Assembly (NCBI RefSeq): GCF_002847825.1
Contig: NZ_PKIZ01000004.1
Span: 7,506 to 71,505 of the forward strand
From: Kytococcus schroeteri
GTDB taxonomy: Bacteria; Actinomycetota; Actinomycetes; Actinomycetales; Dermatophilaceae
DNA length: 64,000 bases
Reading direction: 5' to 3'
Part shown: one piece after another, positions 26,424-41,602 of the stretch
Layout of the letters: each line of letters begins with the position of its first letter
How positions within the stretch are numbered: the stretch's first letter is position 1
Translations under genes and position numbers: made by a program
Notes under the pieces: model-generated
Told to the model about the DNA's origin: nothing
What the model saw: only the letters and a program-made list of their open reading frames with translations
Databases searched by the model: none

Positions 26424-27395
26424 GTGGAGAACGCCCGCCAGCACGCCGTCGACGGCGTCGCCGCCGGACTGGAGCGGGTCGACACCCTGCTCCACGAGGT
26501 CGTCCGCCACGACGACCCGTTCATCGCCGAGGCGTCGGCCTACCTGCTCGAGGCCGGGGGCAAGCGCTTCCGCCCCCAGCTGACGCTGCTCGTCTCCCAC
26601 CTGGGGCAGGGCGTCACCGACGAGGTGGTCAAGGCCGCGGCCGCCGTGGAGCTGGTGCACCTGGCCTCGCTCTACCACGACGACGTCATGGACGAGGCCG
26701 AGCTGCGCCGTGGGGTGTCCAGCGCCAACGCCCGCTACGGCAACGCCACCGCCGTGGTGGTGGGCGACCTGCTCTTCGGGCGGTCCTCCGCCCTGGTCTC
26801 CGAGCTGGGCCCCGATGCGGTGCGCCTGCAGGCCGACACCTTCATCCGCCTGTGCGCCGGCCAGATCCGCGACGAGCGCCCCGTGCCCGAGGGCGTGGAC
26901 CCGGTGGAGCACCTGCTGGGCGTCCTCGCGGACAAGACCGGCGCCCTCATCGCCGCCGCGGCCGAGTACGGCGCCCGTCTGGGTGGCTGCGACGAGGCGA
27001 CGGTGCGGCTCATGGCCGAGTTCGGGGAGCGGCTGGGCCTGGTCTTCCAGCTGGCCGACGACCTGCTCGACGTGGCCTCCGACGCCGAGGAGTCCGGCAA
27101 GACGCCCGGCACGGACCTGCGCGAGGGCAAGGCCACCCTCCCGGTGCTCTTCGCCCGTCGCAGCACCGACGACGAGGGCGCCCGACTGCGGGAGCTGCTG
27201 GCCGGCCCGGTGGTCGAGGCCGACCTTCCCGAGGCGGTGGAGCTGCTCCGCGCCCACCCGGCCCTGGCCGAGGCCCGCGCGTACACGCTGCGCTACGCCG
27301 AGGACACCGCGGCCGTGCTGGACCCGTTGGGCAGCAACGAGGTCACCGACGAGCTGCGCCGCCTCGTGCGCGCCGTGGCCGACCGCGTGGCCTGA
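26424..27395 (+). CDS. All-trans polyprenyl diphosphate synthase
   Basis: A 323-residue prenyl elongating enzyme, most likely supplying the menaquinone side chain. The first aspartate-rich motif is LYHDDVMDEAELRRG and the second is QLADDLLDV, both in the DDxxD form. GGKRFRPQLTLL near residue 45 binds isopentenyl diphosphate. Chain length cannot be read with confidence, though neighbours imply a heptaprenyl to nonaprenyl product. GTG 26424 is preceded by GAGGA eight bases upstream. The 116-bp gap after menG holds no clear signal. A terminator follows. Confidence 0.9.
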   Translation: MENARQHAVDGVAAGLERVDTLLHEVVRHDDPFIAEASAYLLEAGGKRFRPQLTLLVSHLGQGVTDEVVKAAAAVELVHLASLYHDDVMDEAELRRGVSSANARYGNATAVVVGDLLFGRSSALVSELGPDAVRLQADTFIRLCAGQIRDERPVPEGVDPVEHLLGVLADKTGALIAAAAEYGARLGGCDEATVRLMAEFGERLGLVFQLADDLLDVASDAEESGKTPGTDLREGKATLPVLFARRSTDDEGARLRELLAGPVVEADLPEAVELLRAHPALAEARAYTLRYAEDTAAVLDPLGSNEVTDELRRLVRAVADRVA

Positions 27396-27436
27396 GCCCC
27401 GCCGGCACCCACACCGCGACGCCGCCACCACGACGT

Positions 27437-27472
27437 GCAACGGCCCGCCCCCATCGGGGAGCGGGCCGTTGC
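27437..27472. terminator. Bidirectional terminator between prenyl synthase and phoX
   Basis: Perfect 12-bp arms (27437-27448 and 27461-27472) with a further CCCC/GGGG pairing inside lie between convergent genes, 41 bases after one stop and 15 from the other. Confidence 0.75.
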
Positions 27473-27486
27473 CGTGCGAGGGGGGA

Positions 27487-29571
27487 TCAGCCGAAGAGCG
27501 AGCCCACGCGCGACTGGGCGGAGCCGAAGGCCGAGCCCGAGGCCACACCGGTGTCGACGATCGGGCCGGGGGCGTCCTTGGTGCGCTTCACCTCGACCAC
27601 GCCCGGGCGCGGGAAGCCGTCACCCTTGTACGGGAACTGCGAGAACACGTTGGTGGTGCTCGCGCCGTCGATCTCGCCCGGGTGCTGCACGGCGACGAAC
27701 ACCGAGGTGTTGTCGGTGGACACCAGCGGGCCGGAGCACTCGGCACCGGTGGGCACCGAGAGGAACTGGGTCAGCAGGCCCATGTTCTCGCCGGCCACCG
27801 GCATCGCGTAGAGGCCGTCGCAGTGGCCCAGGGTGCCGGGCATGCCGTCGGTGGAGATCCACAGGTTGCCGGCCTTGTCGAAGGCGACGTTGTCCGGGCA
27901 GGAGATGGGGGCCACCATCGACTTGTCGTAGCCGTTGAAGTAGGTGGTCGGGTCGGTGGGGTCACCGCAGATGAGCACCAGCTTCCAGGTGAACTTCGTG
28001 CCGGTGTGGTCGCCGCCGGCCTCGGTGATCTCGATGACCTGGCCGTGCTTGTTCTCGGCGCGCGGGTTGGCCTCGTCGATCTCGCCGGGGGCACGCTTGG
28101 AGTTGTTGGTCAGGGCGCCGTAGATGCGGCCGTTGACCGGGTTGGGCTCCACGTCCTCGGGGCGGTCCATCTTGGTCGGGCCCACCTTGTCGGCGGCCAG
28201 GCGCGTGAGCACCAGCACCTCCTCGGTGGACATGCCCGGCACCACGGACTTGCCGTTCTGGGTCAGCGGGATCCAGATGCCGGAGCCGTCGGAGACGCCG
28301 TCCTCGAAGCCGTCGCCGGAGAACTTGGCCACGTAGAGGTCGCCGTCCTCGAGCAGCGTCATGTTGTGCTGCTTGTTGCCCTCGACGTACTTCTTGCGCG
28401 AGACGAACTTGTACATGTAGTCGAAGCGCTCGTCGTCGCCCATGTAGGCCACGGCGTGGCCGTTGGCGGCGATGGTGACGTTGGCGCCCTCGTGCTTGAA
28501 GCGGCCCAGCGCGGTGTGCTTGCGCGGGGTGGCGGTCGGGTCCATCGGGTCGATCTCGATGATGTAGCCGAAGTGGTGCAGCGCGTTGTTCTCGTTGCGC
28601 AGGTCGAAGCGCGGGGCGGCGTCCAGGAAGTAGTTGGACAGCTCGTCGGCGCTGGTGACCACGCCGTAGCGCTCGTACTCCTCCTGGGCGGCGGCGTTGT
28701 CGGCGTCGCCGAGGAAGTAGCCGTTCCAGTTCTCCTCGCCGGACAGGATGGTGCCCCAGGGGGTCACGCCACCGGCGCAGTTGTTCATGGTGCCGAAGGC
28801 GTTCTTGCCCTTCGGGGTGGCCTTCGTCTTGAGCAGGTCGGAGCCGGCGGCGGGGCCGGTGAAGGCGAACTCGGTGTCCAGGTGGATGCGGCGGTTCACC
28901 GGGGAGTTCAGGTCGCGCTCGTAGAAGTCCTCGGCGGAGGCGCGCTGCAGGGCCGTGATGGTCAGGCCGTGGGCGGCCAGCAGGACGGCCTGCTGGTCGG
29001 CGGTCGGGCGCGCGTCGGCCAGGCCGTCGAACATGAGCTCGGGGTTGACGTACTCGTTGTTGAACGAGAGCACGGCGGTGTTGTCGCCGGTGGGGATCAC
29101 CGAGACGAAGTCCGCGTTGTAGCCGGCCTGCTGCTTCTGCGCGGCCTCGGACTGGTTCTTGATGTCGAACGCCGGGGCGTCGGGGGTCAGCGGGTCGCCC
29201 CAGTTGCACAGCGGGTTCCAGGCGAAGCCCTCGGGCACCTTGAACTCGTCCACCTCGGCCGGGGTGGGGGCGATGCCCTTGAAGCCCAGCGGGCCCTCGG
29301 AGGCCTCGGCGATGTCGGCGGCCACGGCCGGGGTGCGGGTGTCCGCGGCGGCGAAGGCAGCGGCGGTGGCCAGGCCCAGGCCACCGGTGATGAGCACCTG
29401 GCGGCGGGAAGCGCCCTCGGCCACGACCTCGGCGAAGGTCTGGTTGTCCGAGGTGTTGGGCACCGGGCGCGCACACGCGTTGTTGCAGCGGTAGTGGCAG
29501 GTGACCGCCTGGCGGCCACCGGTGATCGGCGAGTTCAGGATGGGCAGCAGGCGACGTCCGTCGTTGCGCAT
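27487..29571 (-). CDS. phoX: PhoX-family alkaline phosphatase, Tat-exported
   Basis: A 694-residue secreted phosphatase of the PhoX (DUF839) family, which frees phosphate from organic phosphates outside the cell using iron and calcium. A twin-arginine signal lies at about residues 55-79 (ASRRQVLITGGLGLATAAAF) after a long N-region. Active-site-type segments: NPLCNWGDP, NNCAGG, ILSGEENWNGY, KHEGANVT, RPEDVEPNP and PDNVAFDKAGNLW. Residues 669-679, GPIVDTGVASG, are shared exactly with the metallophosphoesterase at 55159-56253. The start at 29571 follows GGAGG. A PHO-box-like repeat lies upstream, so phosphate starvation probably induces it. Confidence 0.92.
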   Translation of the reverse strand: MRNDGRRLLPILNSPITGGRQAVTCHYRCNNACARPVPNTSDNQTFAEVVAEGASRRQVLITGGLGLATAAAFAAADTRTPAVAADIAEASEGPLGFKGIAPTPAEVDEFKVPEGFAWNPLCNWGDPLTPDAPAFDIKNQSEAAQKQQAGYNADFVSVIPTGDNTAVLSFNNEYVNPELMFDGLADARPTADQQAVLLAAHGLTITALQRASAEDFYERDLNSPVNRRIHLDTEFAFTGPAAGSDLLKTKATPKGKNAFGTMNNCAGGVTPWGTILSGEENWNGYFLGDADNAAAQEEYERYGVVTSADELSNYFLDAAPRFDLRNENNALHHFGYIIEIDPMDPTATPRKHTALGRFKHEGANVTIAANGHAVAYMGDDERFDYMYKFVSRKKYVEGNKQHNMTLLEDGDLYVAKFSGDGFEDGVSDGSGIWIPLTQNGKSVVPGMSTEEVLVLTRLAADKVGPTKMDRPEDVEPNPVNGRIYGALTNNSKRAPGEIDEANPRAENKHGQVIEITEAGGDHTGTKFTWKLVLICGDPTDPTTYFNGYDKSMVAPISCPDNVAFDKAGNLWISTDGMPGTLGHCDGLYAMPVAGENMGLLTQFLSVPTGAECSGPLVSTDNTSVFVAVQHPGEIDGASTTNVFSQFPYKGDGFPRPGVVEVKRTKDAPGPIVDTGVASGSAFGSAQSRVGSLFG

Positions 29572-29627
29572 TTCGAGCCTCCGCAGGGGATCAGAGAGGG
29601 TGGTTGGGGGCAGGTAGCCCTCGCGCG

Positions 29628-29633
29628 ATCCTA
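29628..29633 (-). promoter_or_regulatory. phoX -10 hexamer
   Basis: The minus-strand hexamer TAGGAT lies 16 bases downstream of the PHO-box-like repeats and 57 bases before the phoX start codon, leaving room for a 5' leader with the GGAGG ribosome site. Confidence 0.5.
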
Positions 29634-29649
29634 GGAAGCGCGCATGGAG

Positions 29650-29682
29650 GAGCGGTGTTCGCCCGGTGAACTCCCGGTGACG
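29650..29682 (-). promoter_or_regulatory. PHO box: three 11-nt direct repeats
   Basis: Read on the minus strand, three consecutive 11-nt units have cores GTCACC (29672-29682), TTCACC (29661-29671) and AACACC (29650-29660). This matches the actinobacterial PHO-box unit GTTCACC-N4 bound by PhoP. The distance to the TAGGAT -10 is 16 bases, where an activator would replace the -35. The rest of the 172-bp gap between rarD and phoX shows nothing else clear. Confidence 0.7.
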
Positions 29683-29743
29683 GCTGCGTGGCCGATGGGG
29701 GAACGTCGCCGTGGTCGCCCGCAGCCGGTCCCCGCGCCGCGCC

Positions 29744-30772
29744 TCAGCTGCCGCTCAGGCCCCCGGCGGCCCGCGCCAGCCGGTCGTGGCGGCGCCGGCG
29801 CCCGGCGGCCACCACGGTGTCGGTCATGAGCACCACCAGGGCGCACCACACCATCGCGAACCCGATCCAGCGGCTCACCGAGAGGTGCTCGCCCATCACC
29901 AGCACGCCCACCAGCAGCTGCAGCACCGGGGTGAGGAACTGCAGCAGGCCGATGGTCACCAGGGTCACCCGGGAGGCGGCGGCCGCGAAGAGCAGCAGTG
30001 GGATGGCCGTGGCCACACCGGCCGAGGCCAGCCACAGCATGTGGCCCACCCCGTGGCCGGTGAAGGTCTGGTGCGTGGTGGTGGACCCCGTCGGGGAGGT
30101 GCCGAGCCACACGAGGATGCCGGTGGCCACCGGCAGCAGCGCGACGGTCTCGGCGGTGAGCGAGTGCAGCGCCGGCACCGAGGCCCCCACCTGCTTCTTG
30201 AGCAGCCCGTAGGTGGCGAAGCTCAGCGCCAGGGCCAGCGAGATCCACGGCGGTTGGCCGTAGTCGACGGTGAGGTACACCGCGGCCGCTGCGGCGATGC
30301 CGACCGCCACCCACTGCCAGCGGCGCAGGCTCTCGCGGAGCACCACCACGCCGATGACGACCGTGGCCAGCGGGTTGAGGAAGTAGCCCAGGGCGGCCTC
30401 GGTGACGTGGCCGGTGGTCACCGCGGCCACGTAGATGGTCCAGTTGACGCCGATGGTGAGGCCGGCGGCGGTCATGGCCAGGGCCCGACGGCGGGTGCCC
30501 AGGACGCCGCGCAGCGCGCCGAGCTGGCGGGTGGCGGCCAGCAGCACCAGGCAGAAGAGCAGCGACCAGACCACGCGGTGGGCGAGGATCTCCCACGGCC
30601 CGGCCGGGGCGAGGGCGGCGAAGTACAGCGGGAAGGCGCCCCAGAGCAGGTAGGCGCCGAAGCCGTACAGCACGCCGCGGCCGGCAGCCGGCGAGGGCGT
30701 GCCGGCGGGGGTGGCCGCTGCGGGGTCACCTCCCGTCGGCGCCGCCGGGGCGGGGGTGGGGTGGGTGCTCAT
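29744..30772 (-). CDS. rarD: RarD-type EamA family transporter
   Basis: A 342-residue membrane protein with about ten hydrophobic segments, of the drug/metabolite transporter superfamily. GVLYGFGAYLLWGAFPLYF near the N-terminus and LGYFLNPLATVVIGVVVLRESL in the middle are typical of RarD (chloramphenicol-sensitivity protein family). The first 30 residues are a Pro/Ala-rich cytoplasmic tail. The start overlaps the stop of the upstream MFS gene (ATGA), so the two are co-translated. The substrate is not established for this family. Confidence 0.87.
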   Translation of the reverse strand: MSTHPTPAPAAPTGGDPAAATPAGTPSPAAGRGVLYGFGAYLLWGAFPLYFAALAPAGPWEILAHRVVWSLLFCLVLLAATRQLGALRGVLGTRRRALAMTAAGLTIGVNWTIYVAAVTTGHVTEAALGYFLNPLATVVIGVVVLRESLRRWQWVAVGIAAAAAVYLTVDYGQPPWISLALALSFATYGLLKKQVGASVPALHSLTAETVALLPVATGILVWLGTSPTGSTTTHQTFTGHGVGHMLWLASAGVATAIPLLLFAAAASRVTLVTIGLLQFLTPVLQLLVGVLVMGEHLSVSRWIGFAMVWCALVVLMTDTVVAAGRRRRHDRLARAAGGLSGS

Positions 30773-32190
30773 CGGGGGGTCCTCCTCTCACGGCGCAGGT
30801 CGACCACACTGACGGCCAGGGCCACGGTGGCCAGGGCGACGATGGTGAGCAGCGCGGTGCGGAACGCCACCGACCACGACTGCCCCGCATCCAGGACGGC
30901 GAACAGTACGCCCGGCACCAGGGCGGTGCCCACAGCGGTGCCGATGCGCTGCCCCAGGGACATGAGCCCACCGGCCACCCCGCCCTGCCGGGGATCCACC
31001 GCCTGCAGGGTCAGCGTGGTGTTGGGGCTCACCACGCACCCCTGGCCCGCGCCCACCAGCGCGGCGGCCGCGGCGCAGGCCCACCACGGCACCCGCCCGG
31101 ACTCCACCAGCGGGGTGAGCGCCACGAGCAGCAGCAGGGCGCAGATCACCACGAGGAAGCCGCCGATGACGAGCCGCCGCCCCCAGCGCAGCACGTGGCG
31201 CCCTGCGAACTGGGCGGAGAGGCCGGCGCCCACCGACGAGGGCAGCAGCACCAGCGCCGCGGCGAACGCACTGTGGCCCAGGTGCATCTGCATCCACAGC
31301 GGGATGACCAGGAAGATGCTCGTGGCCCCCACGAAGTGCACCGACACCACGGCGATGCCGTTGCGGAAGGGCTCCACGGAGAACATGCGTGGGTCCACCA
31401 CCGGGGAGCCGCCGCGGTCCCGGTAGCGGCGCTCCCAGACCACGAAGAGCGCGGCCAGCAGCATCCCGACCGGCAGGGGCGCCCAGGCCGCGGGGCCGCC
31501 CCGCTCCACGAAGGGCACCATCAGGCACAGCACCGTGGCTCCCAGCAGCAGGGTGCCCACGGGGTCCAGGTCCGGGCGCGTCCCCACCGAGGCGCGGTCG
31601 TCCGGGGCCCACCGCGGGGCGAGGACGAGCACGGCCAGCCCCAGCGGCAGGTTGAGGGCGAACATCCACCGCCACCCCGCCTCGGGGCCGAGGGCCTGGA
31701 TGAGGAACCCGCCGAGCACGGGACCGACGGCGGTGGCCAGCGCCACGGTGGTGGCCATGGCCGCGAACGCGCGGGCGCGCTGCTCGCCGCGGAAGTGCTG
31801 CTGGATCAGGCCGATGGTCTGCGGGTTCACCAGGCCCGAGCCGAGCCCCTGCACCACCCGCGCGGCGTTGAGCACCCCGGGCGAGGGGGCCAGCGCGGCC
31901 ACCAGCGACCCGGCGGTGAAAAGCGCCACGCCCCAGCCCAGCAGCCGTCGTCGCCCGATCTGGTCGCCCAGCCGCCCGGCGGGCACCAGCAGCAGCCCGA
32001 AGGCCAGGGCGTAGCCGGAGACCACCCACTGCAGCTGGGAGCTGCTGGCCCCGAGCGAGTCCCCGATGGGGGCCAGGGCCACGTTCACCACCGAGACGGC
32101 CACCAGGGCCATGAAGGTGGGCACGAGCAGCACCACCAGGAGGCGCCACCCCTCCGCGCGCTCGGTCGGGGCGGAGGGGGAGGTCGTCAC
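30769..32190 (-). CDS. MFS drug/metabolite exporter (DHA2/EmrB-QacA type)
   Basis: A 473-residue major facilitator with about fourteen membrane segments. The first half carries LQWVVSGYALAFGLLLVPAGRLGDQIGRRR (motif A, cytoplasmic loop 2-3), RVVQGLGSGLVNP, and the motif C-like GPVLGGFL of drug:H+ antiporters. GTG 32190 lies six bases after TACACT (plus strand 32197-32202), so the message is probably leaderless. It is followed without a gap by rarD. It is divergent from htpX. The substrate is unknown; multidrug export is the usual default for this subfamily. Confidence 0.85.
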   Translation of the reverse strand: MTTSPSAPTERAEGWRLLVVLLVPTFMALVAVSVVNVALAPIGDSLGASSSQLQWVVSGYALAFGLLLVPAGRLGDQIGRRRLLGWGVALFTAGSLVAALAPSPGVLNAARVVQGLGSGLVNPQTIGLIQQHFRGEQRARAFAAMATTVALATAVGPVLGGFLIQALGPEAGWRWMFALNLPLGLAVLVLAPRWAPDDRASVGTRPDLDPVGTLLLGATVLCLMVPFVERGGPAAWAPLPVGMLLAALFVVWERRYRDRGGSPVVDPRMFSVEPFRNGIAVVSVHFVGATSIFLVIPLWMQMHLGHSAFAAALVLLPSSVGAGLSAQFAGRHVLRWGRRLVIGGFLVVICALLLLVALTPLVESGRVPWWACAAAAALVGAGQGCVVSPNTTLTLQAVDPRQGGVAGGLMSLGQRIGTAVGTALVPGVLFAVLDAGQSWSVAFRTALLTIVALATVALAVSVVDLRRERRTPR

Positions 32191-32244
32191 CCGGGCAGTG
32201 TAGGAGCGGGGCCGCGCGGTGCCCCGGGGTGGGAGGATCGCCCC

Positions 32245-33105
32245 ATGCACCGACACCACAACGGGCTCAAGACCGTGATGCTGTTCGGCCTCATCTGGGC
32301 CCTCTTCCTGGGCCTGGGGGCCGTCGTGGGCGGGGGCCGGTTCATCTGGCTGTTCGCCGTGTTCGGCCTGCTCTCCACGGCGTACACCTACTGGAACTCC
32401 GACACGCTGGCCATCCGTGCCATGCGGGCCCGGGAGGTGGGGCCGCACGAGGCGCCGGCGATGCACCGCATCGTCACCGAGCTGTCCACGGCCGCCGGCC
32501 AGCCGATGCCGCGCCTGTACGTCTCGCCCACCATGGCGCCCAACGCGTTCGCCACCGGCCGCAGCCCCTCGCACGCGGCGGTGTGCTGCACCGCCGGCAT
32601 CCTCGAGCTGCTCGACGAGCGTGAGCTCCGCGGGGTGCTGGGCCACGAGCTCATGCACGTGTACAACCGCGACATCCTCACCTCCGCGGTGGCCTCGGCC
32701 ATCGCCGGCACCATCACCTCGGTGGCGCAGATGATGATGTGGTTCGGCGGCGGGCAGGGGGAGAACCGGCCCAACCCGCTGGTGATGATCGCGATGGCGC
32801 TGCTCGCCCCGCTGGGGGCCACCGTCATCCAGCTGGCCATCAGCCGCACCCGCGAGTTCGACGCCGACGAGGACGGCGCGCGGCTCACCGGTGACCCGCT
32901 GGCCCTGGCCAGTGCGCTGCGCCGCATCGAGTCCGGGGCGTCGGCCCGCCCGCTGCGCCCCGAGCCGCGGGTGGAGACCGTCAGCCACATGATGATCGCC
33001 AACCCCTTCCGCGGGGCGGGGGTGGCGCGACTGTTCTCCACCCACCCGCCCATGGACCAGCGCATCGCGCGGCTGGAGGCGATGGCGGGGCAGCGCCTGG
33101 GCTGA
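32245..33105 (+). CDS. htpX: HtpX-type membrane zinc metalloprotease
   Basis: A 286-residue M48B protease that degrades misfolded membrane proteins. Two N-terminal membrane segments (about residues 9-45) are followed by the zinc motif LGHELMHVYNRDI, two further hydrophobic segments, and the third zinc ligand in SRTREFDADEDGARLTG. FSTHPPMDQRIARLE closes the family pattern. ATG 32245 has GAGGAT ending six bases before it and no ribosome site, suggesting a leaderless start. It is divergent from the MFS exporter and 64 bp upstream of the aminopeptidase. Confidence 0.93.
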   Translation: MHRHHNGLKTVMLFGLIWALFLGLGAVVGGGRFIWLFAVFGLLSTAYTYWNSDTLAIRAMRAREVGPHEAPAMHRIVTELSTAAGQPMPRLYVSPTMAPNAFATGRSPSHAAVCCTAGILELLDERELRGVLGHELMHVYNRDILTSAVASAIAGTITSVAQMMMWFGGGQGENRPNPLVMIAMALLAPLGATVIQLAISRTREFDADEDGARLTGDPLALASALRRIESGASARPLRPEPRVETVSHMMIANPFRGAGVARLFSTHPPMDQRIARLEAMAGQRLG

Positions 33106-33169
33106 GGGGCGCGGCCCCCGTCCACATCCCCCGTGACCTGCGGCCGGGTCTCGGGGCAGGATGGCCCCC

Positions 33170-35713
<2,544 letters not shown>

Positions 35714-35724
35714 GGCAGGGGCCG

Positions 35725-35756
35725 CCGGGGCCGGGGACCGATCCCCCCGGCCCCGG
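35725..35756. terminator. Bidirectional terminator between pepN and metF
   Basis: Perfect 12-bp CCGGGG-rich arms, 35725-35736 and 35745-35756, lie between two convergent stop codons. Confidence 0.75.
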
Positions 35757-35766
35757 GTGCCCGTGG

Positions 35767-36546
35767 TCAGGCGGCGGCGGGCACCCGCAGCCCGGCGAGG
35801 TACTCCGCCGGGGCGGTGCGCACCGGCATCAGGTAGGCGTTGTCGCCCCACTCGGTGGCCAGGTCGATGGTCCGCTGGGCGAACTCCCGCTGGGCCTGGA
35901 GCTCCATCCGGAAGTCGCGGGGGAAGGCCACGAGGTTGCGGCGCCGCCAGTAGCCCAGCGCGGCCAGCGTGGTCACCGTCGTGGCACCCCACCACACCTC
36001 CACCTCGTCCGGCAGCACCCGCCGCCAGGAGCGCAGGTGGTCGACGTCGAAGAAGGGCTGGGTGAACACGCCCGAGGCGCCGGCCACCAGCTTGCGCTCC
36101 ACCTGCCGCAGCTCGGCGCTCATGCCGGTGCGGTAGGGGTCGAGGGCGGCGTAGACCCGCACCCCGGGCAGCTCCTGACGGAAGCGGCGGATCACGTCCA
36201 CGGCGTCCACCGGGTAGGTGTGCTGGCTGAAGTAGTCGGCGTCGTCGCCGCTGACCACCAGCACCTCGGTGATGCCGGCGGCGCGGAACTCGGCCGCCAT
36301 CGGCAGCGGGGCGTCGGGGTCCACGTCGCAGGCGCGCACGTGGGGGATCACGCCGTAGGGGCTGCCGTCGGGGCGGCGCGTGGCCTCCCGCACCTTGCGG
36401 CAGCCCACCCACGGGCGCAGGTCGAACTTCACGAGGTCGGGGACGTTGATGGTGTCGGCCCAGGGCGCCACCTCGGACAGGCTGGCGGCCTCGGTGAGCA
36501 GCGACTCCTCGCTGCGGGGGACGAGCTCGACGGAGATGCGGGTCAT
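35767..36546 (-). CDS. metF: Methylenetetrahydrofolate reductase
   Basis: A 259-residue flavoprotein that reduces 5,10-methylene- to 5-methyl-tetrahydrofolate, the methyl donor for MetH. The N-terminus ISVELVPRSEESL holds the catalytic Glu; VHVRACD-like, YPVDAVDVIRRF and FTQPFFDVDHLRSW are family segments. It is shorter than the roughly 300-residue norm, as in some actinobacterial MetF-like proteins. ATG 36546 follows GGGAGGA. It is the last gene of metB-metH-metF (56 bp after metH), so it is probably under the SAM-I riboswitch as well. Confidence 0.85.
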   Translation of the reverse strand: MTRISVELVPRSEESLLTEAASLSEVAPWADTINVPDLVKFDLRPWVGCRKVREATRRPDGSPYGVIPHVRACDVDPDAPLPMAAEFRAAGITEVLVVSGDDADYFSQHTYPVDAVDVIRRFRQELPGVRVYAALDPYRTGMSAELRQVERKLVAGASGVFTQPFFDVDHLRSWRRVLPDEVEVWWGATTVTTLAALGYWRRRNLVAFPRDFRMELQAQREFAQRTIDLATEWGDNAYLMPVRTAPAEYLAGLRVPAAA

Positions 36547-36602
36547 GGGGTCCTCCCGGGGATGTGCGGGTGGTCGGTGGGGTGGGTGGTCGCGGGGGTG
36601 CG

Positions 36603-40318
<3,716 letters not shown>

Positions 40319-40322
<4 letters not shown>

Positions 40323-41503
40323 CGACACCCACCCCCGGCCCGCTCGAGCCCTGCGGCGACGTCGGCGGCTAGGTCGGCCGGGTCCTCCAGACCCACCGAG
40401 AGGCGCAGCAGCCCCTCGCCGATCCCGGCCACCTCGCGCGCCTCGGGCGTCATCGAGGCGTGGGTCATGGTGGGCGGGTGCGCCACGAGCGACTCGGTGC
40501 CGCCGAGGGACTCCGCGAGGGTGAAGCACTGCAGCCCGTCGAGGAAGCGCGCCACCGCCTCGCGCCCGCCGGCCAGCTCCAGGCTCACCATCGCCCCGAA
40601 GCCCTGCTGCTGGCGAGCGGCCACCGCGTGACCGGGGTGGTCGGGCAGGCCCGGGTGGTGCACCGCGGCCACGGCCGGGTGGCCCACCAGGGCGTCCAGC
40701 ACGGCGGCGGTCCCCTCGGCGTGGGCGCGCAGGCGGGTGGGCAGCGTGCGCAGGCCGCGGAGGGTCAGGTAGCTGTCGAAGGGCGCGCCGGTGATGCCCA
40801 GCACGTTGGACCAGTACGCCAGCTGCTCGGCCAGCTCGTCGGTGCCGGCCACCACCGCGCCGCCCACCACGTCGGAGTGGCCGTTGAGGTACTTGGTGGT
40901 GGAGTGCACCACCAGGTCGGCGCCGAGCTCCAGCGGCTGCTGCCACAGCGGGGTGCAGAAGGTGTTGTCCGCGGCCACCAGGGCCCCGGCGCGGTGTGCG
41001 GCGTCGGCCACGGCGCGCACGTCGGTGACGCGCAGCAGCGGGTTCGAGGGCGTCTCCACCCACACCAGGGCGGCGCCGGGGGCGAGGGCCTCGGCCAGGG
41101 CGGCGGCATCGGACTGGTCCACGGCCACCACCTCGAGCACGCCCCGGCGGTGCAGCTCGTCGAACAGCCGCCAGGTGCCGCCGTAGGCGTCGTGCGGGAT
41201 CACCACGCGCTGGCCGGGCCGGGCGAAGCCGGTGGCCACCAGGGTGACGGCAGCCATGCCGGTGCAGGTCACCGCGGCGCCGGCGCCCCCCTCGAGGGTG
41301 GTGAGCGCCTCGGCGAGCAGGTCGCGGGTGGGATTGCCCGAGCGGGTGTAGTCGTACCGGCGCGGCCGGCCGAGGCCCTCGAAGGCGAAGTTGCTCGAGA
41401 GGTGCAGCGGGGGGATCACCGCGCCGTGCGCCGGGTCGGTGTCGATGCCGGTGCGCAGCGCGCGGGTGGTGCGGGAGAGGGAGGTGCGGGTGAGCGTGCT
41501 CAT
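40319..41503 (-). CDS. metB: Cystathionine gamma-synthase / trans-sulfuration enzyme
   Basis: A 394-residue PLP enzyme of the Cys/Met metabolism family. The cofactor lysine is in [18 protein letters not shown], and [16 protein letters not shown] and [13 protein letters not shown] are standard segments. By context it most likely makes cystathionine from an activated homoserine and cysteine; cystathionine gamma-lyase activity cannot be excluded from sequence alone. The start at 41503 has a GAGGAAGG ribosome site that is predicted to be masked by the upstream riboswitch. It is first in the metB-metH-metF operon. Confidence 0.88.
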
Positions 41504-41510
41504 GCTGGGG

Positions 41511-41574
41511 CCTTCCTCAGGGGTCCGGCACCGCGGTGACCATCTCTCGGGGTGCGACGGTGTGCCGGAGGAAG
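41511..41574 (-). promoter_or_regulatory. Riboswitch expression platform that can hide the metB ribosome site
   Basis: On the minus strand CTTCCTC (41574-41568) is perfectly complementary to GAGGAAG of the metB ribosome site (within 41518-41511). Directly inside, GTGCCGG/CCGGCAC arms (plus 41562-41568 and 41525-41531) extend the hairpin. This points to translational OFF control rather than a terminator, since there is no T-run. Confidence 0.6.
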
Positions 41575-41602
41575 ACCCGCGGGGAGGAGCTCGCCCGTCG
41601 GT

